A stretch of DNA of 50,042 nucleotides from an uncultured Caryophanales bacterium (GTDB taxonomy: Bacteria; Bacillota_I; Bacilli_A; RF39; UBA660), in the NCBI GenBank assembly GCA_948442255.1, contig CAOJRT010000001.1, forward strand, positions 79,919 to 129,960, given 5' to 3'. The notes below the pieces were generated by a model that did not search any database, had not been told where the DNA came from, and worked only from the letters and a program-made list of their open reading frames with translations. Shown piece after piece: positions 25,602 through 33,820 of this stretch. The position numbers and the translations under genes are program-made. Within the stretch, counting starts at the first letter, position 1. Every line of letters begins with the position of its first letter.

Positions 25602-25967
25602 AACAAGTTGCTTAGCTAATTTTCAATATTCTTAGTTAATCATTAAAAAATATATTATCTAAGATATGAAAAATTATTTGAAAAAAATTTAATATTTATA
25701 ATTTCAAAAAAATTTGTTATACTACAATTGTCTTTTCAAAAAGCGAATAATTTTTTATAAAAGCAGTATAAAGATTGTTTTTAAGAATTATATAACTAAA
25801 AATGATAAAATATTTGTAGTGCTTCGAGTTATGTTAATGATATTTTGATGGCTCAAAGCCATCAATTTTTTGTAATAAAAGAGCAAAAATGAAAATAATG
25901 TATTTTATTCAAAATATAAAACTTAACATAAATTAATATAAAAGTTGTTTTTTGGAGTTGATGAAGT
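25602..25967 (+). other. Intergenic region with an orphan terminator; possible small RNA
   Basis: No ORF. A TATACT (25718-25723) with a weak TTTATA 17 bases upstream could be a promoter. A good terminator lies at 25845-25871: TTGATGGCT / AGCCATCAA, 3-base loop, six Ts. A transcript of roughly 140 nt between them is possible. The regulator gene after it starts from GTG 25968. Confidence 0.35.
25845..25871 (+). terminator. Orphan terminator
   Basis: 9-bp perfect stem with a CAA loop followed by TTTTTT. No gene ends just upstream. Confidence 0.85.
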
Positions 25968-27056
25968 GTGGATGAAAAAAGAGGAACTTTTCTAGCAAAG
26001 TGTAGAAAGAGCAAAAAAATAACTCAGGAGGAATTAGGTTTAAAACTTAATTATAGTAGAAATAATATTTCAAAATGGGAAAGAGGAGAATCTTTTCCAA
26101 GTAATCCCGATACTCTTACAGCGTTATCCAAAATATTGGAAGTAAGTATTGAGGAATTGATGTATGGAGAAAAGAGAAATGAAAATAATGAGAAAAAAAT
26201 AATAGACAATTTAGTCGATGAATATAAAGAAAAGTATTATAATTATAAAAAAACTAGTGTTAAACTTTTTATTTCTATTATTGCATTTTTAATTATTTTT
26301 GTTATGCTAATATATTTTATTTTCATTAAAGGAACAATTAGTGTATATACACTATCTCTTAATAGTGACGAGTTCTCTATGCAAGACTCTATTCTTGTTT
26401 TATCAAATACCATTTCTACTTTTCATTTCAATAAAATTGAATCAAAGAATAATGAAAAAATTAATAAAATAAAATTATATTATTATGATAATGAAGAAAA
26501 AATTATTTTTAGTGGTGATAATGATGATTATTTTATTGAAGAATCAAATGGTTATGAAGAATACAATTTACAAAATCTAAAAAAGTTTGACCTATTTTTG
26601 TCTGTTGAAACAGAAGATGAAGAATATAAAGATATAAAAGTAGACATTTCAAGAAAATATATAAATGACAAAATCTTTCCTAAAAAAGATAATAAAATTG
26701 GAAATATAAAAAGTGAGCCATCAAGTAATCTTGATTATAAAGAGATTTTAGAAAAAGAAGGTTTTATAACAGATGATAATATTTATTTTTCTAAGCAAAT
26801 AAATAATTATGCTTATGTTAGTATCGAAGAACGAAAAATTCGATTATCATTATATAATGAAGAAGCAAACTCTATTGAATATTTAGAAAGCATAGATGAC
26901 AATAATCAAATATTATATACCAAAATAGAAAATGGTAAGGAAATAGACTCAAATATAATTCAAGTAACAAGTGATAGAAATTGCAATAAAGAGAAATGTT
27001 CAAGTATAGGTGATTATGCATCTTGTATTGCATATTATAAAAAAATAATCAATTAA
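25968..27056 (+). CDS. XRE-family HTH regulator with transmembrane and extracellular domain
   Basis: 362 aa. Residues 5-64 are a Cro/CI-type helix-turn-helix (FLAKCRKSKKITQEELGLKLNYSRNNISKWERGESFPSNPDTLTALSKILEVS). Residues 99-120 are one membrane segment. The remaining 240 residues face outward and contain Cys336 and Cys341, possibly a disulfide (NCNKEKCSS). Such proteins may sense extracellular signals directly. Start GTG 25968 follows GGAG by 11 bases; no in-frame ATG is available. The next genes encode secreted proteins and are candidate targets. Confidence 0.8.
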   Translation: MDEKRGTFLAKCRKSKKITQEELGLKLNYSRNNISKWERGESFPSNPDTLTALSKILEVSIEELMYGEKRNENNEKKIIDNLVDEYKEKYYNYKKTSVKLFISIIAFLIIFVMLIYFIFIKGTISVYTLSLNSDEFSMQDSILVLSNTISTFHFNKIESKNNEKINKIKLYYYDNEEKIIFSGDNDDYFIEESNGYEEYNLQNLKKFDLFLSVETEDEEYKDIKVDISRKYINDKIFPKKDNKIGNIKSEPSSNLDYKEILEKEGFITDDNIYFSKQINNYAYVSIEERKIRLSLYNEEANSIEYLESIDDNNQILYTKIENGKEIDSNIIQVTSDRNCNKEKCSSIGDYASCIAYYKKIIN

Positions 27057-27100
27057 TGATACATTTAGAAATTCCACTAATTGTGTCATTTTTTTTTGAA
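27057..27100. terminator. Imperfect hairpin between regulator and secreted protein gene
   Basis: AATGATACATTTAG and CTAATTGTGTCATT pair at 12 of 14 positions, followed by nine Ts. It shares the motif ATTCCACTA-TTGTGTCA with the hairpin at 27879-27920 after the next gene. Confidence 0.6.
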
Positions 27101-27139
27101 AAAAAGAGTTATAATTTGTGCAATGAAAGGAGGATAAAA

Positions 27140-27874
27140 ATGAGAAAAACTTTTATTATATTTCTTGTACTAGGAATTTCATTAATATTTAATTGTGCCA
27201 AAGTTAATGCTAAAGCAGATAATTATTACTTCAATCGAGAAAATGTAAAAATTGAGTATGATTTATATGAAAAATTATGTGAAATTTACTCAAAAGGTTA
27301 TGTTGAGTTTATAGATCAAGATAAGTTTGATTTAATAAAAAATAATGATATTTCCAAAGTGGAAATTATAGATAATGAAGAAAATTTATTTATTGTACCA
27401 TATTCAACCGTTTTTACTACAACATACAAAAGAATTAGAATTGTAAAAAATGGAAGTTTAATAACTTTACAATTAAATTGGTTGAATTTACCATCTACAA
27501 GAAGTTATGATGTTATGGGGATTAGATTCGATAGAGTAAGTTTAAGTGGAACTCCTGTTTTTTCACAAACTTATATGCAAGATGGAACATATAAAAGGAA
27601 TTCTACCAATTATCTTCAATCTTTTTCAAATGGATTCGGGACATCTTTTCTTTTACCAAGTGGAACTATAAGCGATTTAACACAATCTATAGATTTTTTC
27701 TATAACGGAAGTGGAAGAATTTATGGTTCTTATCAACATGCACAAAAAAGCATTTCTTTAACTAATAGTAAGAAATATACAATTTCTCATACAGGTTATG
27801 GAAATGTTATAGAATTTGATTCAAGTATCAAGAGTTATTATGATGCCATGAGTGGTGTATATATTGATATCTGA
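27140..27874 (+). CDS. Secreted protein of unknown function
   Basis: 244 aa with a clear signal peptide (MRKTFIIFLVLGISLIFNCAKVNA, cleavage after about residue 24). The mature part is beta-rich, with NWLNLPSTRSYDVMGIRFDRVSLSG and a C-terminal GYGNVIEFDSSIKSYYDAMSG. No catalytic motif recognised. ATG 27140 follows AAAGGAGG; an open stretch upstream to 27056 includes the promoter hairpin and is unlikely to be coding. It lies downstream of the membrane-bound regulator and between two related hairpins. Confidence 0.7.
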   Translation: MRKTFIIFLVLGISLIFNCAKVNAKADNYYFNRENVKIEYDLYEKLCEIYSKGYVEFIDQDKFDLIKNNDISKVEIIDNEENLFIVPYSTVFTTTYKRIRIVKNGSLITLQLNWLNLPSTRSYDVMGIRFDRVSLSGTPVFSQTYMQDGTYKRNSTNYLQSFSNGFGTSFLLPSGTISDLTQSIDFFYNGSGRIYGSYQHAQKSISLTNSKKYTISHTGYGNVIEFDSSIKSYYDAMSGVYIDI

Positions 27875-27878
27875 AAAT

Positions 27879-27926
27879 GACACAAATAGTGAATTCTTGT
27901 AATTCCACTATTTGTGTCAAAATAAC
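27879..27926. terminator. Long inverted repeat after the secreted protein gene
   Basis: A 14-bp perfect stem TGACACAAATAGTG / CACTATTTGTGTCA spanning 27879-27920. The T run is weak on the plus strand. Very stable; it could terminate in both directions. Confidence 0.7.
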
Positions 27927-28066
27927 ATAAAAATTTATGTTAAATTCTCGGTGAGAGTAAGAAGTCTATGTGTTTTTGTTCTAAATGAGCAAAGGAGGTA
28001 GTCAATAAAGAATATGTAATTCAATAAAAAAAATAGAAAGAATATTAAAAAATGGAAGGTGAAATT

Positions 28067-28972
28067 ATGAAAGAGAAAAATGGAAAAAAAAGAAAAAAAA
28101 TTAATATATTTATACCAATGTTAATGATAGTAGGATTAAGTGTTTCAACTATTAGTGCATTAGGAATATCATCAGTTAATGCACAATCGTCATCTGATAA
28201 AGCACAAACAGAAGTTGTAAAGAACGATACTAAAAATATGTTTAATAATTTAGGTGATAAAGTAGCTTCTGCAATGGATGATTATAATGCAGGAAAGATA
28301 TCAGAAGAAGAATATTCAAATATTATGGGAGAAATAAAAATACTGTTAGATGATGAAGAAAATTACAAAAAAATGAAGGAAGATGAAGAAGCAGTTAAAA
28401 GTAATGTGGCTTGTCCTTATGGTTCTTCTTGTACTACTGGAGGTGGAGATCAAGAAGAATATTTATATTTTAATAGAGCCACAGGCGAAGAAATATGGCT
28501 TTGTGCAAATCATCCATTTAAATGTAATACAGCAAACAAGTTAGCTACTCAAGCAAGTGAAAAAACAAAAAGCATATACGATCAATATGTTCTTTGGCAA
28601 GGTAATGGTGATGCTTTTAGGCATGCATATTGGTCTGCTTTAATGACTAAGCATATTGACCGTGATTTTGCTTATGACGCAGGATTAGCACATGAAGGAT
28701 TAAAAAGAGGATATGATTTTGATTCACAAGGTGCTGATAATAAAATGGATATTTCTAACAATTATTCTGGAAGGATATTAGGTGACGATAACAAATCTAA
28801 AAGTGATGACCAAATAGCAAACATAATAAAAAATGGAGTTATAAAAGGTAACTTAAAGAGAATAAGAACTTATACTTCTGTTCCTAGTTATGTTGATTGC
28901 TATATTGCTGGAGTTCCAACAAAATATGTTGGATATTATGAACCTACTTCAGATGGTGGCTTAAAATCATAA
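28067..28972 (+). CDS. Secreted DUF6973-like protein
   Basis: 301 aa. Basic N-terminus and signal peptide (residues 1-40, ending SSVNAQS), a helical charged region (45-110), a Cys cluster (VACPYGSSCTT, WLCANHPFKC), then the domain NGDAFRHAYWSALMTKHIDRDFAYDAGLAHEG with MDISNNYSGR. This His-rich pattern is found in DUF6973-type proteins of unknown role, often secreted or at the ends of toxins. A hydrolase or toxin function is possible but unproven. ATG 28067 follows GGAAGGTG. Confidence 0.72.
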   Translation: MKEKNGKKRKKINIFIPMLMIVGLSVSTISALGISSVNAQSSSDKAQTEVVKNDTKNMFNNLGDKVASAMDDYNAGKISEEEYSNIMGEIKILLDDEENYKKMKEDEEAVKSNVACPYGSSCTTGGGDQEEYLYFNRATGEEIWLCANHPFKCNTANKLATQASEKTKSIYDQYVLWQGNGDAFRHAYWSALMTKHIDRDFAYDAGLAHEGLKRGYDFDSQGADNKMDISNNYSGRILGDDNKSKSDDQIANIIKNGVIKGNLKRIRTYTSVPSYVDCYIAGVPTKYVGYYEPTSDGGLKS

Positions 28973-28975
28973 TAA

Positions 28976-28998
28976 AAAGATGCTATGCATCTTTTATA
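28976..28998 (+). terminator. Terminator after the DUF6973-like gene
   Basis: AAAAGATGC / GCATCTTTT stem with a 3-base loop. Confidence 0.75.
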
Positions 28999-29050
28999 GT
29001 GAAATATTTTTAAAGAAATTATATAATATTATATATAAAAGGAGTAGCTC

Positions 29051-29899
29051 ATGAAAAAGAAATTTAATATAATTATGTTAATTATTATTTTATCATTGTT
29101 CTTGGGTGTATACCTTTATTATGAAAATACAAAATTATATGTAAGTAAATATAATATAATAAATGACAAAATTGCAGATACTTTTAATAACTATAAAATA
29201 GTACATATATCTGATTTACATAACACAAAATTTAAAACATTAGTTAAAGATTTGACTAAAGAAATAAAAAAGCAAAATCCTAACATTATAGTTGTTACAG
29301 GAGATCTTATTGATAGTAAAAAATATGATTTACAAGTAGCAATGGAATTTATCGAAGAAATAAAGGATATTGCTCCAATTTATTTTGTGTCTGGTAATCA
29401 TGAAAAATGGTCTAGCAAGAATGAAGAAATTAATTCTACACTTACTGAAAAAGGTGTTATTATATTAGATAATGAGTTTGATAAAATTACAATTAATGAT
29501 GAAAGTATCATTATCTTAGGTATGAAAGATCCTTCTTTTTATCCAAAAGAGATATCGGCAGATCAAACAAGTTATAATTTAAAGGAAACAATGGATAAAA
29601 TAGGGAATACAAATAGTTTTAAGTTATTACTTTCACATCGTCCTGAGCTATTTGAAACTTATGTTGAAAATGATGTCGACTTAGTTTTGACAGGGCATGC
29701 TCATGGTGGTCAAATAAGAATACCGTTTATAGGTGGTTTAATAGCTCCTGATCAAGGATTATTTCCTAAGTATACAGGAGGTATATTCACAAAGAATAAT
29801 ACATCTATGATAGTAAGTCGTGGAATCGGAAATAGTATTTTTCCATTTAGAATAAATAATAGACCAGAATTAGTAATAATTACATTAAATGGTGAATAA
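29051..29899 (+). CDS. Membrane-anchored metallophosphoesterase (YkuE-like)
   Basis: 282 aa. An N-terminal membrane segment (IIMLIIILSLFLGVYLYY) is followed by all calcineurin-like motifs: HISDLH, TGDLID, GNHE, LLSHRPE and TGHAHGGQ, which bind two metals. Proteins of this type act on phosphodiesters or, in some cases, lipid headgroups at the membrane; the substrate here is unknown. AAAGGAG precedes ATG 29051. Confidence 0.88.
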   Translation: MKKKFNIIMLIIILSLFLGVYLYYENTKLYVSKYNIINDKIADTFNNYKIVHISDLHNTKFKTLVKDLTKEIKKQNPNIIVVTGDLIDSKKYDLQVAMEFIEEIKDIAPIYFVSGNHEKWSSKNEEINSTLTEKGVIILDNEFDKITINDESIIILGMKDPSFYPKEISADQTSYNLKETMDKIGNTNSFKLLLSHRPELFETYVENDVDLVLTGHAHGGQIRIPFIGGLIAPDQGLFPKYTGGIFTKNNTSMIVSRGIGNSIFPFRINNRPELVIITLNGE

Positions 29900-30410
29900 G
29901 ACAAATAACTATTAAGTTTTTGAAAAAGTTAAATTACTTTTATCTTAAACATACAAATTAGATTATCAATTTTGATAATCTTTTTTTTGCAACAAATTGT
30001 GATTTTTTTATGACAAATTTTACAAGAAATATGTCGTATAAAGCATTTTGAAAATATTGTCTAGTGGTAATAAAAATGATAAAGGAAGGATAACGAAATT
30101 GGGTAATAGCAGGTAGTGGAGAAATTCCTCTTCTTTATTATAAAGAATTGAAACATGATTTAGTAGTATTTGTATTGTTTCAAATGTTAGGCAAATCAGT
30201 AAGAGGTTTTGCCCATGATTGATAAATACTACGAATTGCTTGTTTAAAAAAGATGTTTTATTAAAGTCGAGTATAATCTTGCTTTTATAGCAGAAATGCA
30301 CGGCTTTTTTCTATGTTTAAAAATTAAAGGGATATTTAGATCTCGAAGTCCACCTCTTTCAATTTAGATTTTAAAAATTTAAATTGATTGGAGGAAAACA
30401 AATAGCATAA
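29900..30410. other. Intergenic region, terminator plus no recognisable gene
   Basis: A terminator for the phosphoesterase lies at 29961-29988 (GATTATCAA / TTGATAATC, eight Ts). The rest shows only short, stop-broken frames. An imperfect TCAATTTA...TAAATTGA inverted pair lies near 30358-30388 before the sigma-like gene. Confidence 0.5.
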
Positions 30411-30887
30411 ATGCCTAAAAGAAATAAAAGTAAGGATAATCCTTATTCTTTAGGTTTTGATGATGAAAAGCAAACATATACTGTAGAATTTGTTGATAAC
30501 AAGAAAGTTATTTACAAAGTAGAAATATCGGAGGAAGTTTATCAAGCTTTTGATAAGTTTGAATTAGAAGATATATCTAGAATTCATAAATTTAGAAAGC
30601 ATATTGAACATTTAGAAGTTTATGAAGAAACTTTAAATGCAAGAATGGTGGACAAGCCTATGGCTATTGAAGAAGTAGTTGAACAAAAAATTCTTATGGA
30701 TAATATTAAAGAAATTATTGATTCTCTACCTGATATACAAAGAAGGAGATTAAAAAAATATTATTTTGATAATAAGACATTAGAAGAAATAGCATTTGAA
30801 GAAAAGTGTAGTAAGGTTGCGGTTAAATATAGTATAAATATTGCTTTAGAAAAAATTTCACAAAAATTTTTAAATTATGATAAATAG
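30411..30887 (+). CDS. Sigma-70 region 4-like regulator
   Basis: 158 aa. The C-terminal 60 residues form a helix-turn-helix of the sigma region 4 type: IIDSLPDIQRRRLKKYYFDNKTLEEIAFEEKCSKVAVKYSINIALEKI. The N-terminal part has beta strands (TYTVEFVDNKKVIYKVEISEEVY) as in proteins found near serine recombinases in Bacillota elements. It may direct element genes, including the recombinase. GGAGG lies about 16 bases before ATG 30411, longer than normal, so the start is uncertain. Confidence 0.75.
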   Translation: MPKRNKSKDNPYSLGFDDEKQTYTVEFVDNKKVIYKVEISEEVYQAFDKFELEDISRIHKFRKHIEHLEVYEETLNARMVDKPMAIEEVVEQKILMDNIKEIIDSLPDIQRRRLKKYYFDNKTLEEIAFEEKCSKVAVKYSINIALEKISQKFLNYDK

Positions 30888-30972
30888 ATATAAAGTAAGA
30901 CTCAATATATGATGCGATTTTGAATTAGATGGGCGGACTGAAAAAGATGTTGAGCAGCAAGTATTATTTGCA

Positions 30973-31080
30973 ATGACTAAAACAAATATTTTAGAACTGA
31001 AAGAAGTTAAAAAGAGAGTTAGGTTTAAAATAAAAAAGATAAATGAAAGGAATCTAAAGGATAGTGAAAAAGATAATTAG
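30973..31080 (+). CDS. Small basic ORF before the toxin gene, possible antitoxin remnant
   Basis: 35 codons from ATG 30973 (MTKTNILELKEVKKRVRFKIKK...), open in the same frame for about 16 more codons upstream without a start. It overlaps the MazF-like gene by 17 bases. Location directly upstream of a toxin gene suggests an antitoxin, but no antitoxin family is recognised and no good ribosome binding site is present, so it may be a remnant. Confidence 0.3.
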   Translation: MTKTNILELKEVKKRVRFKIKKINERNLKDSEKDN

Positions 31081-31405
31081 AGGAAGTTTGTTTTATGCAG
31101 ATCTAGATCCTATTATAGGTAGTGAGCAAAATGGAGTTAAACCTGTTTTAATATTGCAAAATGATATTGGAAATAAATATAGTCCAACGGTGCTGATAGC
31201 ACCTATTTCTACCAAAAAAGAGAAATTGTTGTCTACGCATGTTCTCATAAGACAATTTGACAAATTAAGACATGATTCCATTGTTATGCTAGAGCAAATT
31301 CGAGTAATAGATAAAAGCAGATTAAAAGGATATGTAGGAGTATTAGAAAAAGACCAAATGAAAGAAGTTGAAAAGGCATTAAAAATTTCATTTGGTTTTT
31401 TCTAA
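31064..31405 (+). CDS. MazF/PemK-family mRNA interferase toxin
   Basis: 113 aa, the normal size. Family motifs are clear: RGSLFYADLDPIIGSEQNGVKPVLILQNDIGNKYSPTVLIAPIS, with the loop and strand that form the RNA-cleaving site, and HDSIVMLEQIRVIDKSRL near the C-terminus. It cleaves mRNA when not bound by its antitoxin. Start GTG 31064 follows AAAGG. The expected upstream MazE partner is not recognisable. In element 1 it could act as an addiction module. Confidence 0.87.
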   Translation: MKKIIRGSLFYADLDPIIGSEQNGVKPVLILQNDIGNKYSPTVLIAPISTKKEKLLSTHVLIRQFDKLRHDSIVMLEQIRVIDKSRLKGYVGVLEKDQMKEVEKALKISFGFF

Positions 31406-31455
31406 TGAATATTCAAATATATCAAAACATAATTTTTAGGTAGGAGAGTGATATT

Positions 31456-31584
31456 ATGGATTATGAATGGGAAATAGAAAATATTAATTTGGATTTATAT
31501 GATTTTGAAGTAATGCAAAAAATAATTTGTAAAAAAATTGCAAATGTAATAATTCAGACTGAAAGACAAATTTGTACAATTTGA
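31456..31584 (+). CDS. Small ORF before recombinase 1
   Basis: 42 aa (MDYEWEIENINLDLYDFEVMQKI...), with AGGAGAG ahead of ATG 31456. Its last third lies in the inverted repeat. Element 2 has a small ORF of about the same size in the same place (41166), so these may be linked recombinase accessory proteins, although the two sequences are not obviously alike. Confidence 0.45.
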   Translation: MDYEWEIENINLDLYDFEVMQKIICKKIANVIIQTERQICTI

Positions 31585-31630
31585 AAAAAATTTTAAAGTG
31601 TTATGCTGGTTTTGTATTACAGGAGCATTA
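31536..31630 (+). repeat. Inverted repeat, right copy (95 bp), before recombinase 1
   Basis: Partner of 24901-24995 in the opposite orientation. It ends about 30 bases before the recombinase start and so may include its promoter. Confidence 0.85.
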
Positions 31631-31659
31631 GATCATGGTTTAAAGGAGAAGGATAAATT

Positions 31660-33630
31660 ATGATATTAAATGTGTATAGAGAGGGTGTAGATAAAAGCAG
31701 TAATGTTTTAAAGAATATTGATGAAAATGATTCTGTTGAAATTCAAAGAATAAAAGAGTTATTAAATATATTTGATTTAAATTATATTTCTAATAATTTA
31801 AGACATATTTTAGGTATTACAAAAGAAAATAGTTTAGATTGTTTTGAAAAAGGAATTAATGAATATAGAGTAATTGATGGAAATAAAAAGTTTAGAGTCA
31901 TCTTATATATAAGGCTTTCTGTAGAAGATGGAGATATAATAGATGGAGATGTTAGTAAAAGTATTAGAAATCAGTTATTATATTTATTAACTGAATGTAA
32001 AAATAAAAATTGGGAAGTTGTTGCAATTTTTTGCGAGGAAGGTATTTCTGGAGCAGATGATAGTAGACCAGAATGGTTAAAAGCATTAAAATATTGTGAA
32101 TGTGGAAATACAGAGATATTTTTATGTAAAAGTCAATCAAGATTTTCAAGAAGTATGGAAATGATAGAAAAATATCTGCATAAAGAGTTTATTTCATGGA
32201 ATGTTAGATTTGTTGGTTTAGTTGATAATACTGATACAGATATTCAAGGAAATAAAAAAACAAGACAAATAAACGGCTTAGTTAATGAATGGCAAGTTGA
32301 AGATCAATCAATAAATACAAGAAAAATATTAAGAAATAAAAAATCTAATGGCTTATTTACTGGTTCTTTCGCTCCTTATGGATACATTAAGGATCCTAAA
32401 GATAAATACAGATTAGTTATTGATGAACTTGCTGCTAAAGTAGTAAAAGATATATTTAGCATGTATGCGAATGGAATTGGTTATCATTTAATTTGCAAAA
32501 AGTTAAATGAAGATAAAGTTCCAACACCTACTGAATATAAAAAGTTGCAAGGTTCAAAATTTTATTGTGGTTATTCAGCAGTAAATAAGAGAATTACTTA
32601 TAAAGTTGAAAAAGGAGATACTCTTGAAAAAATTGCAATTGAAACGCACTCTGTTGTAAAGGACATTATGGAGTATAATAATTTACAAAATGAGGAAATA
32701 CAAGAAGGACAAATCATAGTTATTCCTATTAGACCTACTTGGAATTATGATACAATAAGAAAAATTTTAAAAGATGAAACTTATATTGGAACATTGGTGC
32801 AGGGAAAAGTTGAGGGAAAAAGTTATAAAGATAAAACTCAAGTTAAAATTCCAGAAGAAAAGTGGATAAAAGTACCACATTGCCATAAGGCAATTATTGA
32901 TAAGGAAACATGGGAATTAGTAAGTGCTAGGTTTAAAAACAGAGGTAGAACAAGAGTAACAAAGAATGGTGAAGTTCACATTTTTAGCAAAAAAGTATAT
33001 TGTGGTTGTTGTGGAAAAGTTTTTCAAAGAAATTTGTGTCATGTTAAGGGTGGAAAACAAGCTTATATGCAATGTAAAGAAAGAAAAAGAACTGGTGATT
33101 TCATTTGCAATAATAATAAGGCAATTAGATATGATGATTTGGAAAAATTAGTTTTGGAGCAAATTAATCAGCAGGTAGAAAAGTATTATGATATGTCACA
33201 AATTGAAAAACAATACTATGAAAAGAGAATCGATAATGAAGTAGATAATAATATAAAAGTATTAGAATCAGAAAAAAATCAATGTACTTCCCTAATTAAT
33301 AAAAAGCAACGAGCTTTAACTATGTTATATGATGATAGGGCTAATGGAGTGGTTGATGTAACAGAATTTGCATTAATAAAAAATCAATATTCTATAGATA
33401 TAGATGAATATACTAAAAGAATAACACAAATAAATAATGAAATATATGAGTTGGAAAAATCAAAATCAACTCAAAAGAATAAAGAAAAAATATTAAAGAA
33501 GTATAATAAAATTGATAAATTAACTCGTGTTATTATAGATGAATTTATTGATAAAATCTATATAGGTAATATAGATTCAGAAACAAAGAAAAGACAGTTC
33601 CGTATTCTATGGAACATAAATTTAGATTAG
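31660..33630 (+). CDS. Large serine recombinase of element 1 with an internal LysM domain
   Basis: 656 aa. A roughly 75-residue N-terminal extension precedes the resolvase domain (VILYIRLSVED, Ser87 predicted nucleophile; later KSQSRFSRS). The recombinase domain follows (GLFTGSFAPYGYIKDPKDKYRLVID..., GIGYHLICKKLNEDKVPTP), then a zinc ribbon (VYCGCCGKVF) and a C-terminal coiled coil. Residues 313-357 are an inserted LysM (YKVEKGDTLEKIAIE...YNNLQNEEIQEGQIIVIP), absent from recombinase 2. It most likely integrates and excises element 1 at the CATG sites. AAAGGAG precedes ATG 31660. Confidence 0.93.
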   Translation: MILNVYREGVDKSSNVLKNIDENDSVEIQRIKELLNIFDLNYISNNLRHILGITKENSLDCFEKGINEYRVIDGNKKFRVILYIRLSVEDGDIIDGDVSKSIRNQLLYLLTECKNKNWEVVAIFCEEGISGADDSRPEWLKALKYCECGNTEIFLCKSQSRFSRSMEMIEKYLHKEFISWNVRFVGLVDNTDTDIQGNKKTRQINGLVNEWQVEDQSINTRKILRNKKSNGLFTGSFAPYGYIKDPKDKYRLVIDELAAKVVKDIFSMYANGIGYHLICKKLNEDKVPTPTEYKKLQGSKFYCGYSAVNKRITYKVEKGDTLEKIAIETHSVVKDIMEYNNLQNEEIQEGQIIVIPIRPTWNYDTIRKILKDETYIGTLVQGKVEGKSYKDKTQVKIPEEKWIKVPHCHKAIIDKETWELVSARFKNRGRTRVTKNGEVHIFSKKVYCGCCGKVFQRNLCHVKGGKQAYMQCKERKRTGDFICNNNKAIRYDDLEKLVLEQINQQVEKYYDMSQIEKQYYEKRIDNEVDNNIKVLESEKNQCTSLINKKQRALTMLYDDRANGVVDVTEFALIKNQYSIDIDEYTKRITQINNEIYELEKSKSTQKNKEKILKKYNKIDKLTRVIIDEFIDKIYIGNIDSETKKRQFRILWNINLD

Positions 33631-33632
33631 CA

Positions 33633-33675
33633 TTTGGTATAAGCGAGTCTTCCACATGACAGATACAGTTATACC
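33633..33675 (+). other. Junction J2 between the two elements, attP-like
   Basis: TTTGGTATA 33633-33641, 13 bases, CATG 33655-33658, 8 bases, AGTTATACC 33667-33675. The outer GGTATA/TATACC arms are inverted repeats whose symmetry centre falls on the CA of CATG. It combines the right arm type of J3 with the left arm type of J1, so it looks like an intact serine-integrase attP, or a hybrid of two. Confidence 0.75.
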
Positions 33676-33715
33676 AAGACAATAAATAAGCATGTTGAGG
33701 CTAGGTAATACAAGG

Positions 33716-33742
33716 AACGATACTCATTATATCGTTTTTTTT
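33716..33742 (+). terminator. Terminator at the left end of element 2
   Basis: AACGATA / TATCGTT stem, 7-base loop, followed by a T-rich run. It would stop readthrough from recombinase 1. Confidence 0.75.
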
Positions 33743-33811
33743 ATTTTGTCAAGGTAAATGTCTTACCATGCGTTTATTTGCAATTTGTGTCTATAATATT
33801 GTCATGAAAGG
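33742..33811 (+). promoter_or_regulatory. Duplicated promoter/operator, copy 1
   Basis: Holds the inverted repeat GGTAA-N5-TTACC (33753-33767) and TATAAT (33792-33797). Nearly the same 70 bases recur at 37903-37972. Probable operator for an element-encoded regulator. Confidence 0.65.
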
Positions 33812-33820
33812 AGCGATAAG

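Larger units (their letters stand above)
24860..33658 (+). mobile_element. Element 1: 8.8-kb serine-recombinase element with secreted proteins and a MazF-type toxin
   Basis: Bounded by J1 and J2. It carries a membrane-anchored HTH regulator, two secreted proteins, a metallophosphoesterase, a sigma-like protein, a MazF/PemK-type toxin and, at its right end, a large serine recombinase whose stop is about 25 bases before the CATG of J2. No replication or transfer genes are seen, so it is probably a small integrative element that depends on others for transfer, or a resident one. A 95-bp inverted repeat lies near its left end and just before the recombinase. Confidence 0.75.

Noticed and set aside
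27056..27139. Longer N-terminus for the secreted protein at 27140
   Set aside because: The upstream codons span a hairpin and a T run; AAAGGAGG directly before ATG 27140 and the signal peptide after it fix the start.
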